Assembly (NCBI GenBank): GCA_965199595.1
Contig: OZ241182.1
Location: 3,286,001 to 3,350,000 of the forward strand
DNA: 64,000 nucleotides
Reading direction: 5' to 3'
DNA from: JBBROS01 sp965199595
Lineage (GTDB): Bacteria; Pseudomonadota; Alphaproteobacteria; Acetobacterales; Acetobacteraceae
Part shown: positions 8,388 to 15,368 of the stretch, in pieces
Position numbering within the stretch: the stretch's first letter is position 1
How the letters are laid out: each line of letters opens with the position of its first letter
Translations under genes and position numbers: made by a program
The notes under the pieces: generated by a model
What the model saw: the letters and a program-made list of their open reading frames with translations, nothing else
What the model was told of the DNA's origin: nothing
The model's database searches: none

Positions 8388-8918
8388 ATGCCGGATCCTA
8401 TCAAACCGACCCAACGGATCGTTGGACCGCTAACCGACCGTCATTACTGCTTGCTCGGCCGAGTGATTACCGCCTGGAGCACTGTCGAGCTGAGACTGGC
8501 TCACACCGTGGCGATGGTCAGCGGTGCGAAGGTCAGGTCGGTCCTGTTCGCATTCCAGAACATGACGGCGCGTGCGAAGTTGGACACCGCACGTTCCGTC
8601 GTATCAGCCGACGGCTTCGATGACCTACGTGCGACCTTTACGCCGCTGCTTAAGGAGGCGGCCCAGCTTTCCGCCATCCGCCATGTCGCCGCGCATTCGG
8701 TATGGCTTGGCCTGACCGCGCGAGGCCGGATGGTCGCGGTCGATATCGAAGTCCGGCGGGAGCGCGCGCAGATCGGACGGGTATCGTGGGCTGAACGAGA
8801 GTTTGTAACCACCATCCGCGGACTCGACGATCTGACCGTGAAACTGCACGCCATCGGTCAGGACTATCAGGTCATCGGCCTCCGGGCGGAGGAATTCGAC
8901 GAAACCGACTTTTCCTGA
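8388..8918 (+). CDS. HEPN-like hypothetical protein, probable moron
   Basis: 176 aa, helical, opposite in direction to all its neighbours. Seen: an N-terminal LLGRVITAWSTVELRLAHTV segment, then Arg98 and His103 in AIRHVAAHS, which matches the R-x4-H motif of HEPN-fold proteins (RNases and toxin-like proteins in defence systems). The rest ends in an acidic tail. An isolated gene of opposite direction within a phage operon suggests a moron. GGAG lies ten bases before the ATG. The HEPN call rests on one motif plus overall helical character. Confidence 0.6.
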   Translation: MPDPIKPTQRIVGPLTDRHYCLLGRVITAWSTVELRLAHTVAMVSGAKVRSVLFAFQNMTARAKLDTARSVVSADGFDDLRATFTPLLKEAAQLSAIRHVAAHSVWLGLTARGRMVAVDIEVRRERAQIGRVSWAEREFVTTIRGLDDLTVKLHAIGQDYQVIGLRAEEFDETDFS

Positions 8919-9044
8919 TCGCCGCATGCCGGGCTTCACGCCGCTCGAAGATGTCAGGGGACACGCCGGATGCGAAAATCTCCAGCATGACAAAAATAGG
9001 GCCAGAAACCGTCAACTCTGTCAAGCGGCCGTTTGCGGTCAGTC

Positions 9045-9257
9045 TCACGGTTCGTGTCGGGACGGCAGCTGCACCACGCTCCGCGTGCGGTCCAGCAGTG
9101 CCTCCAGCGCAGCCAGGCAGTTCAGCCGCGCACTCTCGATCACCGCATCGTCGAACATGAGGCAGGCCGCCGTATGCTCCTTCAGCTTGGCTTCATGGAC
9201 CAGGTAGGCCGCACCGAGTTCCCGCTCCATCCGCTCGCGCCGCAGGTCATGCACCAT
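9045..9257 (-). CDS. Hypothetical phage protein, 70 aa
   Basis: A helical, charged protein opening MVHDLRRERMERELGAAYLV, with no recognised domain. Its ATG shares one base with the stop of the DUF6362 gene (TGATG), which fixes the start. Confidence 0.6.
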   Translation of the reverse strand: MVHDLRRERMERELGAAYLVHEAKLKEHTAACLMFDDAVIESARLNCLAALEALLDRTRSVVQLPSRHEP

Positions 9258-9796
9258 CACGCCGGCTCGGGCATCCTGATGCGGGTGGGCCGCCTCGCCT
9301 GTGCGGCAGCGCGCCCGATCGCCGCGTCCACCACCGGCCGGCCCCTGCCCACCCGGCCCCCGGCGGCGGCGCAGAAGCCCGGCTTGTTCAGGTGCCCGAC
9401 GATGATCGAGATCCCGATCGCGTGCCACCCGCGCACCGCCTCATGGCTGGCGCCGAGCAGCGCCGCGATCTTGCGGAACCCATACAAGGGTCGCTCGGTG
9501 ACTGGGTGGGTCAGCAGCCTGGCGCCCACGATACGCCGCTTCACATATTGATCTGCTGGGATGAGCCGTACCCAGGACAGCACCTGGTCCATCTTGGCGA
9601 TGTCGCGGCTGGACGGAATGGGAGGCCGGACGCGCAGCCCGGTCCAGCCATACGCCTCGTGGACTTCCTGGATCATCTCCGGCATCGCAGACCGGTAGCC
9701 GGCGGGCCGACACCCGGGAACCTGCAGCGTGCAGAGCGTCCGTCCGGCTCCGGACAGCTCGGCTTCAACCCGGGCTGCGTCCCACTGCTGCTGCAT
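9257..9796 (-). CDS. DUF6362-like phage HTH protein
   Basis: 179 aa. Seen: the opening W-x-A-ARVEAELSGAGRTLCTL, the segment GYRSAMPEMIQEVHEAYGW and, near 110-135, a helix-turn-helix-like FRKIAALLGASHEAVRGWHAIG. This is the pattern I know from DUF6362 proteins of alphaproteobacterial phages; they look like late-gene regulators or terminase-related HTH proteins but have no proven role. GGAGG five bases before the ATG at 9796 fixes the start. The 90-bp gap upstream carries a TATATT word (9843-9848, leftward) and a TGAACG-C-CGTTCA palindrome at 9877-9889. Confidence 0.7.
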   Translation of the reverse strand: MQQQWDAARVEAELSGAGRTLCTLQVPGCRPAGYRSAMPEMIQEVHEAYGWTGLRVRPPIPSSRDIAKMDQVLSWVRLIPADQYVKRRIVGARLLTHPVTERPLYGFRKIAALLGASHEAVRGWHAIGISIIVGHLNKPGFCAAAGGRVGRGRPVVDAAIGRAAAQARRPTRIRMPEPA

Positions 9797-9886
9797 GCAA
9801 CCTCCAGCCGGCTCGCCTGGCGCGAGCATCGGTGCAACCTGGAATATACCACCGGGAGTTAAGAATAAAAGACTAGTGAACGCCGT

Positions 9887-10546
9887 TCATTGGCCGCGGT
9901 CCATCCAGACCGTCCGCCCCGCCATCGGCTCATCCGCCTCATCCACCTCGCGCCGTCGCGCAGCCCGCACCTTCTCCCGCACCTCGGTTGGCCCGGCCTC
10001 GCCCTCCATACCGAAGCGCAGCTGCCCGAACACCACCGACAGATCTGGCAAAGCCACGTGCGGCTCCGGCGCTGTCACCCCGGCCGGTGCCCCACCCTGC
10101 ACGAAGGCATGCGCCGCCGGCGACTCCTGCCGCATCAGTGACAGCCAGCACTGCAGGTCCTGCTCGATGCTGCCGCGCACCGGTCGGTAGCCCGGCGACA
10201 GGATCTCGGCACGCCGCACCTGCCAGCTCTCCACCCAGTGCCGCTCCCCCCGGCTCAACGCCGCAAAGGCTGGATCGTGCATCAGCGCCGGCAGGATCGG
10301 CCGATTACGCCCCCACCAGGTCGCCAGCGCCACGCTCACCTCACCATAGGTCGGGAAGAACTTCATGGTCTTCGCCAGCGCCCGCAGGCTGTCGCCGCAG
10401 AATACCGCGGCCGGCAGACCATCCCCGGCCAGCAGCATCGCCATGGTGATGATTCGCTCGGCACTCACCGGCTCCGCCCCGGGGGCCGTCACATTGGCCA
10501 GGTTGTTCAACCAAGTCCTGGCGGCATCGTCGAAATGGTCATCCAT
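9887..10546 (-). CDS. Probable replication accessory protein (helicase-loader-like)
   Basis: 219 aa. Seen: a central KFFPTYGEVSVALATWWGRNRP, resembling the FFPS/T-x-x-E-L segment common in phage proteins that follow an O-like initiator gene, and a charged C-terminal tail. It follows the O-like gene by 12 bases, the position of lambda P. The helicase-loader role is inferred from position and this short motif; no ATPase motif is visible. Confidence 0.5.
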   Translation of the reverse strand: MDDHFDDAARTWLNNLANVTAPGAEPVSAERIITMAMLLAGDGLPAAVFCGDSLRALAKTMKFFPTYGEVSVALATWWGRNRPILPALMHDPAFAALSRGERHWVESWQVRRAEILSPGYRPVRGSIEQDLQCWLSLMRQESPAAHAFVQGGAPAGVTAPEPHVALPDLSVVFGQLRFGMEGEAGPTEVREKVRAARRREVDEADEPMAGRTVWMDRGQ

Positions 10547-10558
10547 GCCCGGTCCCTC

Positions 10559-11938
10559 CTATCCCACCCGCGCCATGCCACCAGGCGGCGCGTAGTCCAT
10601 CACCGAACGCACCCCCAACTCCCGCCGGCGCTTGTCAGAAGGCGACTCCTTCCCGGCCGGCGCCGGCCGGGCCACCGCAGTACCCGTCGCCGCAGCCATC
10701 GCGGCCTCGCGCCGCATCTGCGTCAGGATCGGCCGGAACCAGCTTGCGCCCTTGGCGCCGCCCGCCGCCCGTTCCGCCAGCAGCTGCACCAGCTCCTGCT
10801 CGCTGCCCAGGCCGCTGCGGATCATGGCCGCGAACTCCGCCGGAGCGGCCGCCACGGACTCGGGACGCCACTGGAACTGCCGCACCGCCAGCGCCGCCAG
10901 CCGCTGCCCGGCCTGGTCAGCCTCATCGGGCATCACAGCCGGGGTAGGGTCTGGGTAAGCAACGATACCGGAAGCAACCGCGTCGCGTGCTGCTTGCGTT
11001 GCTTCGGTGCTGCCTGCTGCTTCACGCTCGCGCGCGGCCTGAAGAGGCTGCTGCTGCTTCCCTTCTGAATCCAGTTGATTCAATGGAATAGAAGCAGCAG
11101 CAGCAGTACCTTCAAGCTCCCCGCGAGGCAGCAAACTGGAAGCAGCCGAAGCAACCTGCTGGGCAGCAACCGAAGCAGCGTGCTTCGCAGCCGTAAGCAA
11201 ATCTGCTTCGGCGCTGCTTCCGGCTGCTTCCCTCACTAGGCTCAGCATCATGCCCGGGCTCAGCGGCAGCTGGCGGCTCCCGAGCTGCAGCTTGTCCTCC
11301 TCTTCTGCCCGCCGCCGTGCATAGGCCTCGTCATACAGGGCCGCCCGGGCGGCCTCGTTCTCCGCCGGCGACAGCGCAGGGTCCGGCCGCCACCGCTGCT
11401 TCAGCACCGCCTTGGCGAAGCCGCCACAGACCTTGGCCATGGACTTGCCATCCACGGTCAGCGACTGCGTGGCCCCCGTGCCCGGTCCATCGACGGCGCG
11501 CGGCCGTGCCCCCGCCTGCGCCCCGCGCCGGCTCCGCCCGAAATCCAGCGCCACAGTCAACGCATTGCCCGGCAGGCGCTGCACGATGCCCACGGCCACC
11601 AGCTGCTCGATCCCCGCCGTGACCGGCCCGGCTCCGTCCCGCCGCATCATCTGCGACAGCACCGTGGCAACCGGCCGGTCCGCCAGCACCGCGATCGGCC
11701 GGAACACCCCAGGTTCAGGGCTGCGCCGCAGCTCCTCCAGCAGGCTGGCGAGCACCGCGTCGGCCGCCAGCGGGATCACCGCCTCGATCCCGAACGCCTG
11801 CCGGAAGCGCGGATCCTCGCGCAGCATCCGGAGCATGCGGCTCACCGTCGGCACCCGCTCCGGCCAGGCCGTCATCTCGGTGGCGATCCCGGTCTCGTCT
11901 CCCTCGGGCGTCACCCGGTGGGCAGCATTCAGGCTCAT
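10559..11938 (-). CDS. Probable phage replication initiator (lambda O-like) containing the origin
   Basis: 459 aa, with the ATG fixed by a TGATG overlap at 11938. Seen: an N-terminal domain (about 20-150) with a winged-helix-like stretch, PVATVLSQMMRRDGAG and GIEQLVAVGIVQRLPGN; a middle (about 225-330) that is low in complexity and coded by repeated GAAGCA/TGCTTC words; and a C-terminal domain with WRPESVAAAPAEFAAMI and GASWFRPILTQMRREA. The winged helix, internal repeats and a P-like gene next door match the lambda O design. No direct homologue is recognised, so the call is partly inferred. Codon use in the middle (GCA, GAA, AGC) differs from the flanks. Confidence 0.55.
   Translation of the reverse strand: MSLNAAHRVTPEGDETGIATEMTAWPERVPTVSRMLRMLREDPRFRQAFGIEAVIPLAADAVLASLLEELRRSPEPGVFRPIAVLADRPVATVLSQMMRRDGAGPVTAGIEQLVAVGIVQRLPGNALTVALDFGRSRRGAQAGARPRAVDGPGTGATQSLTVDGKSMAKVCGGFAKAVLKQRWRPDPALSPAENEAARAALYDEAYARRRAEEEDKLQLGSRQLPLSPGMMLSLVREAAGSSAEADLLTAAKHAASVAAQQVASAASSLLPRGELEGTAAAASIPLNQLDSEGKQQQPLQAAREREAAGSTEATQAARDAVASGIVAYPDPTPAVMPDEADQAGQRLAALAVRQFQWRPESVAAAPAEFAAMIRSGLGSEQELVQLLAERAAGGAKGASWFRPILTQMRREAAMAAATGTAVARPAPAGKESPSDKRRRELGVRSVMDYAPPGGMARVG
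10957..11232. other. Iteron-like cluster, candidate phage replication origin
   Basis: At least a dozen copies of GAAGCA(A/G)C or its complement G(C/T)TGCTTC in about 275 bp, in both orientations, for example at 10971, 10999, 11017, 11054, 11091, 11139, 11148, 11172, 11203, 11214 and 11224. A locally AT-richer patch (11063-11095) lies in the centre. Lambdoid origins consist of iterons plus an AT-rich segment inside the O gene; the same layout is seen here. Confidence 0.5.
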
Positions 11939-12006
11939 CAGGCAGACTCCGAGGGACGCATCAACCAGCGTGGATATTCCAGGAACGCAGCGGCCGCGCG
12001 CCGCAT
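11938..12006 (-). CDS. Tiny coupled ORF, 22 aa
   Basis: Encodes MRRAAAAFLEYPRWLMRPSE plus two residues. Its ATG overlaps the stop of the gcrA-like gene and its stop overlaps the start of the O-like gene, both as TGATG. It may be a real micropeptide or just a translational bridge that carries ribosomes to the next gene. Confidence 0.4.
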   Translation of the reverse strand: MRRAAAAFLEYPRWLMRPSESA

Positions 12007-12611
12007 CACCGATGCCACCCAGAATCCGCCGCCCGGGCGCTGGTGCCCGGCAAAGGTGGCGGCAACTGGCCCGGCGCGGCCCCGGCCCCGGCATCCCGCC
12101 GCGCGAACGCCCGGGCATGATGCGCCGGGCAATAGGACGACCCCGGCCGCGACGGCGCGTCGCAGCTCACGTAGCGCGGCCGCCCCGCGCGCTCGAACTG
12201 CCAGCAGCACGGGACCGGCCGCAGCGACCGGAACACCGTCTCGGCCCGCACCGTCTCGCTCGGCACCGCCGGCTCGGGCGCAGCCGCAACGGCAACCGCC
12301 GTCTCGATGGGCGAGGCCGCCGCCAGCGTCGCACTACGCCGCACCGGCGATCCCGGCACGCGCGCATTCGAGCGGATGATCGGGCACGGCCGCGTGGCCA
12401 ACCTCAGCCGGCGCACCTTGCCGATCACGCACCCCTTGGTCAGCCCCATGGCCCTGGCGATCGAGGCGATGCTGAGCGGCGAGTCCCAGTGCACCCGCAG
12501 CGCCGCCACCCGCGCCACGGTCCAGACCTCCGAGACGCCATGGCGCGCCCCCCGGCCCGTCACGCCCCGGCTCGGCTCGGCTCGGCTCGGCTCGGCTCGG
12601 CTCGGGGTCAT
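12006..12611 (-). CDS. GcrA-like cell-cycle regulator, phage-borne
   Basis: 201 aa. Seen: a helix-turn-helix at about 46-70 (PLSIASIARAMGLTKGCVIGKVRRL, shortened: SIARAMGLTKGCVIGKVRRL) and a C-terminal Cys/His module (CCWQFERAG, then CDAPSRPGSSYCPAHH), the two halves of GcrA, which in alphaproteobacteria binds sigma70 and methylated GANTC promoters. The usual MSWTDER start is replaced by a repeat-coded SRAEPSRAEPSR leader. The start at 12611 is supported by an ATGA overlap with the upstream ORF. A long Ala/Pro linker joins the two halves. It probably redirects host transcription during infection (inference). Confidence 0.8.
   Translation of the reverse strand: MTPSRAEPSRAEPSRGVTGRGARHGVSEVWTVARVAALRVHWDSPLSIASIARAMGLTKGCVIGKVRRLRLATRPCPIIRSNARVPGSPVRRSATLAAASPIETAVAVAAAPEPAVPSETVRAETVFRSLRPVPCCWQFERAGRPRYVSCDAPSRPGSSYCPAHHARAFARRDAGAGAAPGQLPPPLPGTSARAADSGWHR
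12571..12605. repeat. (CCGAG)7 pentanucleotide tract at start of gcrA-like gene
   Basis: Seven perfect copies of CTCGG on the plus strand, CCGAG in the coding direction, covering codons 3-14 of the gcrA-like gene. The unit is not a multiple of three, so gain or loss of a unit changes the reading frame. At seven copies the frame from the ATG at 12611 is open. Confidence 0.95.
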
Positions 12612-12703
12612 GCCCGCACCCGCGCCTGGGCAATCTGCCCGAAGCTCCGGGCCATCCCCACGGCGCCGCGCTGGCACACCAGCGCCGATCGCATCCAACC
12701 CAT
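12608..12703 (-). CDS. Tiny coupled ORF, 31 aa
   Basis: Encodes a short basic peptide beginning MGWMRSALVCQRGAVGMARS. TGATG overlap with the CII-like gene upstream, ATGA overlap with the gcrA-like gene downstream. No family is recognised; it may serve mainly to couple translation of the gcrA-like gene. Confidence 0.4.
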   Translation of the reverse strand: MGWMRSALVCQRGAVGMARSFGQIAQARVRA

Positions 12704-13197
12704 CAACCTTCCTCCTCCTGGGGTAAGCCGTTCGCGGCCACGTGGCTGAGCCACCGCATGATGCTGGACGCGGCGTTGACCACCGCGTGCAGCTCGCCGG
12801 AGAGCTGGGCGCACTCGGCCGGCGTCAGCACGCCATCGGCCATGGCCTCGGCGGCTGACATGCAGGCCTGGCCCGCCAGGCGCATCAGCGTGCCGGCCTG
12901 CTTCAGCAGCTCGGACTCGCCGGGTTCCGCCGCCAGCGGCACAAGGGCGTGCCCGGACAGATGCGCCAGAGCCGTCGTGACCGGCACCACACCGGCGACG
13001 CGCTGCAGCTCGGCGATCACGTCGAGCGGCAGCATCTCCGGATGCTCCGGGCTGTAGTGCCGCGCCAGGGACGCGTGCTTCAACCGGCACGCCGCCGCGG
13101 CCGCCTCAAGCCCGCCGGAGGCCACCACCAGCTGGCGGGTCGCCACCTTCAGGCCATGCCACTCCGGCCGGCTCAGCTGGCTGTGCCGCGTCAGCAC
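12703..13197 (-). CDS. CII-like phage regulatory protein
   Basis: 164 aa from a GTG at 13197 with a GAGGTGG site upstream; the longer frame to 13305 would run through the preceding gene. Seen: KVATRQLVVASGGLEAAAAA followed by CRLKHASLARHYSPEHPEML, an HTH pattern shared with CII-type regulators of proteobacterial phages, then a helical C-terminal half. It sits upstream of the replication genes, as CII does in lambdoid phages. The role as an early transcription factor is inferred. Confidence 0.6.
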   Translation of the reverse strand: MLTRHSQLSRPEWHGLKVATRQLVVASGGLEAAAAACRLKHASLARHYSPEHPEMLPLDVIAELQRVAGVVPVTTALAHLSGHALVPLAAEPGESELLKQAGTLMRLAGQACMSAAEAMADGVLTPAECAQLSGELHAVVNAASSIMRWLSHVAANGLPQEEEG

Positions 13198-13313
13198 GCC
13201 GCCACCTCGCGAGAACGCTTCCCGTTGTCCAGGGCGCTGTCCTGGCGGCATTGCACGCTCGGCAGGGACGAGGTGGAGCGCACGTGGCGGAGGCGATGGA
13301 GGCAACCGGTCAT
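13191..13313 (-). CDS. Small ORF, 40 aa, upstream of CII-like gene
   Basis: Encodes a basic peptide opening MTGCLHRLRHVRSTSSLPSV. Its ATG overlaps the stop of the 113-aa gene (ATGA) and it ends seven bases inside the CII-like gene. Not recognised; the overlaps are the only support. Confidence 0.4.
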   Translation of the reverse strand: MTGCLHRLRHVRSTSSLPSVQCRQDSALDNGKRSREVAAC

Positions 13314-13651
13314 GGCCGTAGCAGCGCGAGCGGCAGGCCGGTGAGGTCGGACACCGACCGCGACCGCGCCTGGCCCATGGACCGCGGCGCCGCGCACCAG
13401 CCCTCCACCTCGACCAGGGACACCTGGAGGTGCTGGGCCAGCATCATGTGCCAGAGCAGCCCGTGCGCGACCCGCCAGCCATCGCGCGGCAGCTTGGGCG
13501 GCGGCCCGCCCCGGGCATCCGGTTGCTCGCAGACCAGCTGGAAATCCTCGCGGTTGATGAAGCTGGGCTGGGCCGGCGTGCGCTCCTCGTCCGTCCGCCG
13601 CTTCGCCTGCACCCAGGACACCGCGCAGAGCTGGCAGCACCAGCTCGTCAT
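13310..13651 (-). CDS. Hypothetical phage protein, 113 aa
   Basis: Opens MTSWCCQLCAVSWVQAKRR with a C-x2-C pair and contains ARGGPPPKLPRDGWRVAHGL. Not recognised. Its start codon lies in the left end of repeat-element copy 1, so the element supplies its 5' region and likely promoter. Confidence 0.55.
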   Translation of the reverse strand: MTSWCCQLCAVSWVQAKRRTDEERTPAQPSFINREDFQLVCEQPDARGGPPPKLPRDGWRVAHGLLWHMMLAQHLQVSLVEVEGWCAAPRSMGQARSRSVSDLTGLPLALLRP

Positions 13652-13744
13652 GCCGCCACCCGCGCGCGCGATCCGGAGCCAGGTCGTTGCCGACCCGGCC
13701 CCGGCGCTTCACCATCGGAGCACGACCAACCGATGGAGAACTTG
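13649..13744. repeat. Bidirectional leader element, copy 1
   Basis: Left end carries the leftward ATG of the 113-aa gene. Then a hairpin with apex GGTCG-TTGC-CGACC (lower stem CCGGAGCC/GGCCCCGG, one mismatch), a second hairpin CCATCGG-N11-CCGATGG, and GGAG 4-7 bases before the rightward ATG at 13745. The second stem has C-G where copies 2-5 have G-C, a compensatory change. Confidence 0.9.
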
Positions 13745-14011
13745 ATGGCCCACCCTGCAGCAGACCGCCTGGAGATCAACGATGACGGCATGATCACGCC
13801 CCGTCCTGTGCTGGGGTGGGTGCATGGTCCCATCGGCGGCGTGATAGCGGTCCTGCGGCTGAACTATGCAGACAGCCCGCAAGATCAAATTGCCGGAGGA
13901 CGTCATCTGCAGGTGACACTGACACCTCAACAAGCATTGGCGCTGGCAGAGGACCTGACCCGTACGGCCAATCTCCTCCTGGCGCAGGCGCCTTCGGGGC
14001 CGCCGAATTGA
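13745..14011 (+). CDS. BssS-like small phage protein, 88 aa
   Basis: Seen: PVLGWVHGP, then IAVLRLNYADSP, then LQVTLTPQQALALAEDLTRT. The order GW, LRL-x-Y, a short polar loop, a (L)-x-LT strand and a final helix matches the E. coli biofilm regulator BssS and related small phage proteins. Its function in phages is unknown. Expressed from leader copy 1, whose GGAG precedes the ATG. It is a likely paralogue of the 80-aa protein at 16077. Confidence 0.6.
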   Translation: MAHPAADRLEINDDGMITPRPVLGWVHGPIGGVIAVLRLNYADSPQDQIAGGRHLQVTLTPQQALALAEDLTRTANLLLAQAPSGPPN

Positions 14012-14020
14012 TCACCGAGG

Positions 14021-14134
14021 TCAACATGACGCCCACCACGCCTCCTGAAGAGTGATGCAGGCGTCACCGACCAGCGCGCTCTCGTTCCGGGCAGGCAGGC
14101 CATCCACCTGGGGGACAGCGTCCGGCGCCGTCAT
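14021..14134 (-). CDS. Small ORF, 37 aa
   Basis: Opens MTAPDAVPQVDGLPARNESA. ATGA overlap with the membrane protein gene upstream; convergent with the BssS-like gene, 9 bases from its stop. Not recognised; support is the overlap only. Confidence 0.35.
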   Translation of the reverse strand: MTAPDAVPQVDGLPARNESALVGDACITLQEAWWASC

Positions 14135-14322
14135 GCCAGCACCAGCAAGCCGACCACGATCCAGAAAACGCCGCACACCGGCAGCGCAAAGGTCAATCCC
14201 CGCGCGAAGGTGTGGCCGGAACGGGCATGGCCCCGTCCCGGCTCCGCCGCTTCCCGACGCGCATCTGCCGGAGCCGCATCGATGAACCACAGCAATGTCC
14301 GCCCGATTGCGCGGCGGATCAT
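14131..14322 (-). CDS. Small single-pass membrane protein, 63 aa
   Basis: A basic, polar N-terminal part and one C-terminal hydrophobic helix (FALPVCGVFWIVVGLLVLA, the last 19 residues): a tail-anchored layout. Its ATG is the leftward start codon built into leader copy 2. Not recognised. Could be an exclusion or lysis-related protein, but nothing decides this. Confidence 0.5.
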   Translation of the reverse strand: MIRRAIGRTLLWFIDAAPADARREAAEPGRGHARSGHTFARGLTFALPVCGVFWIVVGLLVLA

Positions 14323-14417
14323 GCCGCCACCCGCGCGCGCGATCCGGGGCCAGGTCGTTGCCGACCCGGCCCCGGCACTTCACCATGGGCGGTGCGACCC
14401 AACCCATGGAGAACTGA
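14320..14417. repeat. Bidirectional leader element, copy 2
   Basis: Carries the ATG of the 63-aa membrane gene leftward. First hairpin is perfect: CCGGGGCC, A, GGTCG-TTGC-CGACC, C, GGCCCCGG. Second hairpin is CCATGGG-N13-CCCATGG. An in-frame ATG in the first arm gives a 10-codon upstream ORF ending TGA directly against the rightward ATG at 14418. Confidence 0.9.
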
Positions 14418-14942
14418 ATGGCTCTCACCAACGCGATGCTCGCGGGCTTTCCGCCCGAGCGAGACGTGATCTCGTTCACCTGTCTCGTCGCCAAGCAACA
14501 GCAGATGCTGGGCGTCAAGTTCCTGCTGAAGAACGGAACGCATGAGATGCTGTTTTTCCCAGCCGCGATTGCCGCCCATATCGCAGACTCCATCAACAAG
14601 GGGATGAGGCCCGGTCGTTGGAAAGATGTCCGCCGAGGTGCCGGCGATGCGCGACCGCAGCCAGCCGTGATCCAGGCGTTCCTGGACAACCTCCCGACGA
14701 TCGATGAGGGGGACTGGACCGGCGTAGCCAATGGAATGAGCCGGGTGGCATGCGGCTGCGAATGTCATGCGCAACCGAGCCTGCTGTATTTGGGCGCGCT
14801 CATCGATCCGAGCCGATCAATCTATAAAGTCCTGCGCCTACCGGCAGCCATTGTCGTTTACCTGCGGGACTATGTTGCCGCGGCGCTTGAAGCAGGCGAC
14901 CTCTACTTCCTCGCCACACCCAGCGGTTCGAAGCCAAATTGA
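14418..14942 (+). CDS. Hypothetical phage protein with internal duplication, 174 aa
   Basis: Two related halves: residues ~20-70 (CLVAKQQQMLGVKFLLKNG, then FPAAIAAHIADSINKG) and ~110-165 (CECHAQPSLLYLGALIDP, then LPAAIVVYLRDYVAAALEAG). Each half reads as beta strands followed by a PAAI helix. The strand-helix order resembles the BssS-like neighbours, which hints at a common origin, but identity is too low to be sure. Expressed from leader copy 2. Confidence 0.6.
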   Translation: MALTNAMLAGFPPERDVISFTCLVAKQQQMLGVKFLLKNGTHEMLFFPAAIAAHIADSINKGMRPGRWKDVRRGAGDARPQPAVIQAFLDNLPTIDEGDWTGVANGMSRVACGCECHAQPSLLYLGALIDPSRSIYKVLRLPAAIVVYLRDYVAAALEAGDLYFLATPSGSKPN

Positions 14943-15009
14943 CCTCGTACTGCGGCACGTTCGCCACCAAGGTGCTGGTGACCGGGCAGGACAGGCGGTC
15001 CGGCATCAT
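14800..15009 (-). CDS. Doubtful leftward ORF, 69 aa
   Basis: Starts at the ATG in the left end of leader copy 3 (MMPDRLSCPVTSTLVANVPQ) but runs antisense into the last 143 bases of the 174-aa gene. The first 22 residues, outside the overlap, read like protein; the rest is Arg- and Gly-rich shadow sequence. Perhaps a leftward gene truncated by the insertion of the rightward unit. Confidence 0.25.
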   Translation of the reverse strand: MMPDRLSCPVTSTLVANVPQYEVNLASNRWVWRGSRGRLLQAPRQHSPAGKRQWLPVGAGLYRLIGSDR

Positions 15010-15104
15010 GCCGCCACCCGCGCGCGCGATGCGGAGCCAGGTCGTTGCCGACCCGGCCCCGGCGCTTCACCATGGGCGGTGCGCCCCAACCCATGGAGAA
15101 CTCG
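15007..15104. repeat. Bidirectional leader element, copy 3
   Basis: Same structure as copies 1 and 2, including the leftward ATG. Lower stem of hairpin 1 starts GCGGAGCC (imperfect); the apex is unchanged. Second hairpin CCATGGG-N13-CCCATGG. The short upstream frame has no stop here and would fuse in frame to the protein from 15105. Confidence 0.9.
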
Positions 15105-15368
15105 ATGACACAGGACGAGATTCAGGTTCTGACCGACATGCTCGATCAAATCGGCAAACTCAACACCGCGTTGCGCGAACACCAGCGGTTCACCGCCGGC
15201 CTGTTCGGCATGGTTTTCGGCATCCTGAAGCAAGTGGAAGGCGCGCCGCCCCTTACCGAAATCATGGAGATGACCGGCGACCTGCTGCCCGACAGCACGC
15301 TTGGAGCCAACGCCGAAATCCTGGCCACCGTGCAGCGGATCGCGTTGGCAATCGGCCGAGGGCATTGA
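15105..15368 (+). CDS. Hypothetical helical phage protein, 87 aa (paralogue A)
   Basis: Opens MTQDEIQVLTDMLDQIGKLN; nearly all helix, with a hydrophobic FTAGLFGMVFGILKQVEG and then LTEIMEMTGDLLPDS and AEILATVQRIA. The same order (polar helix, TxGLxxGV-like helix, EI/EAI-x-E-x3-L-x-P-S, AE-L-A-V) is found in the 88-aa protein at 15633, so the two are paralogues. Expressed from leader copy 3. No function known. Confidence 0.6.
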   Translation: MTQDEIQVLTDMLDQIGKLNTALREHQRFTAGLFGMVFGILKQVEGAPPLTEIMEMTGDLLPDSTLGANAEILATVQRIALAIGRGH

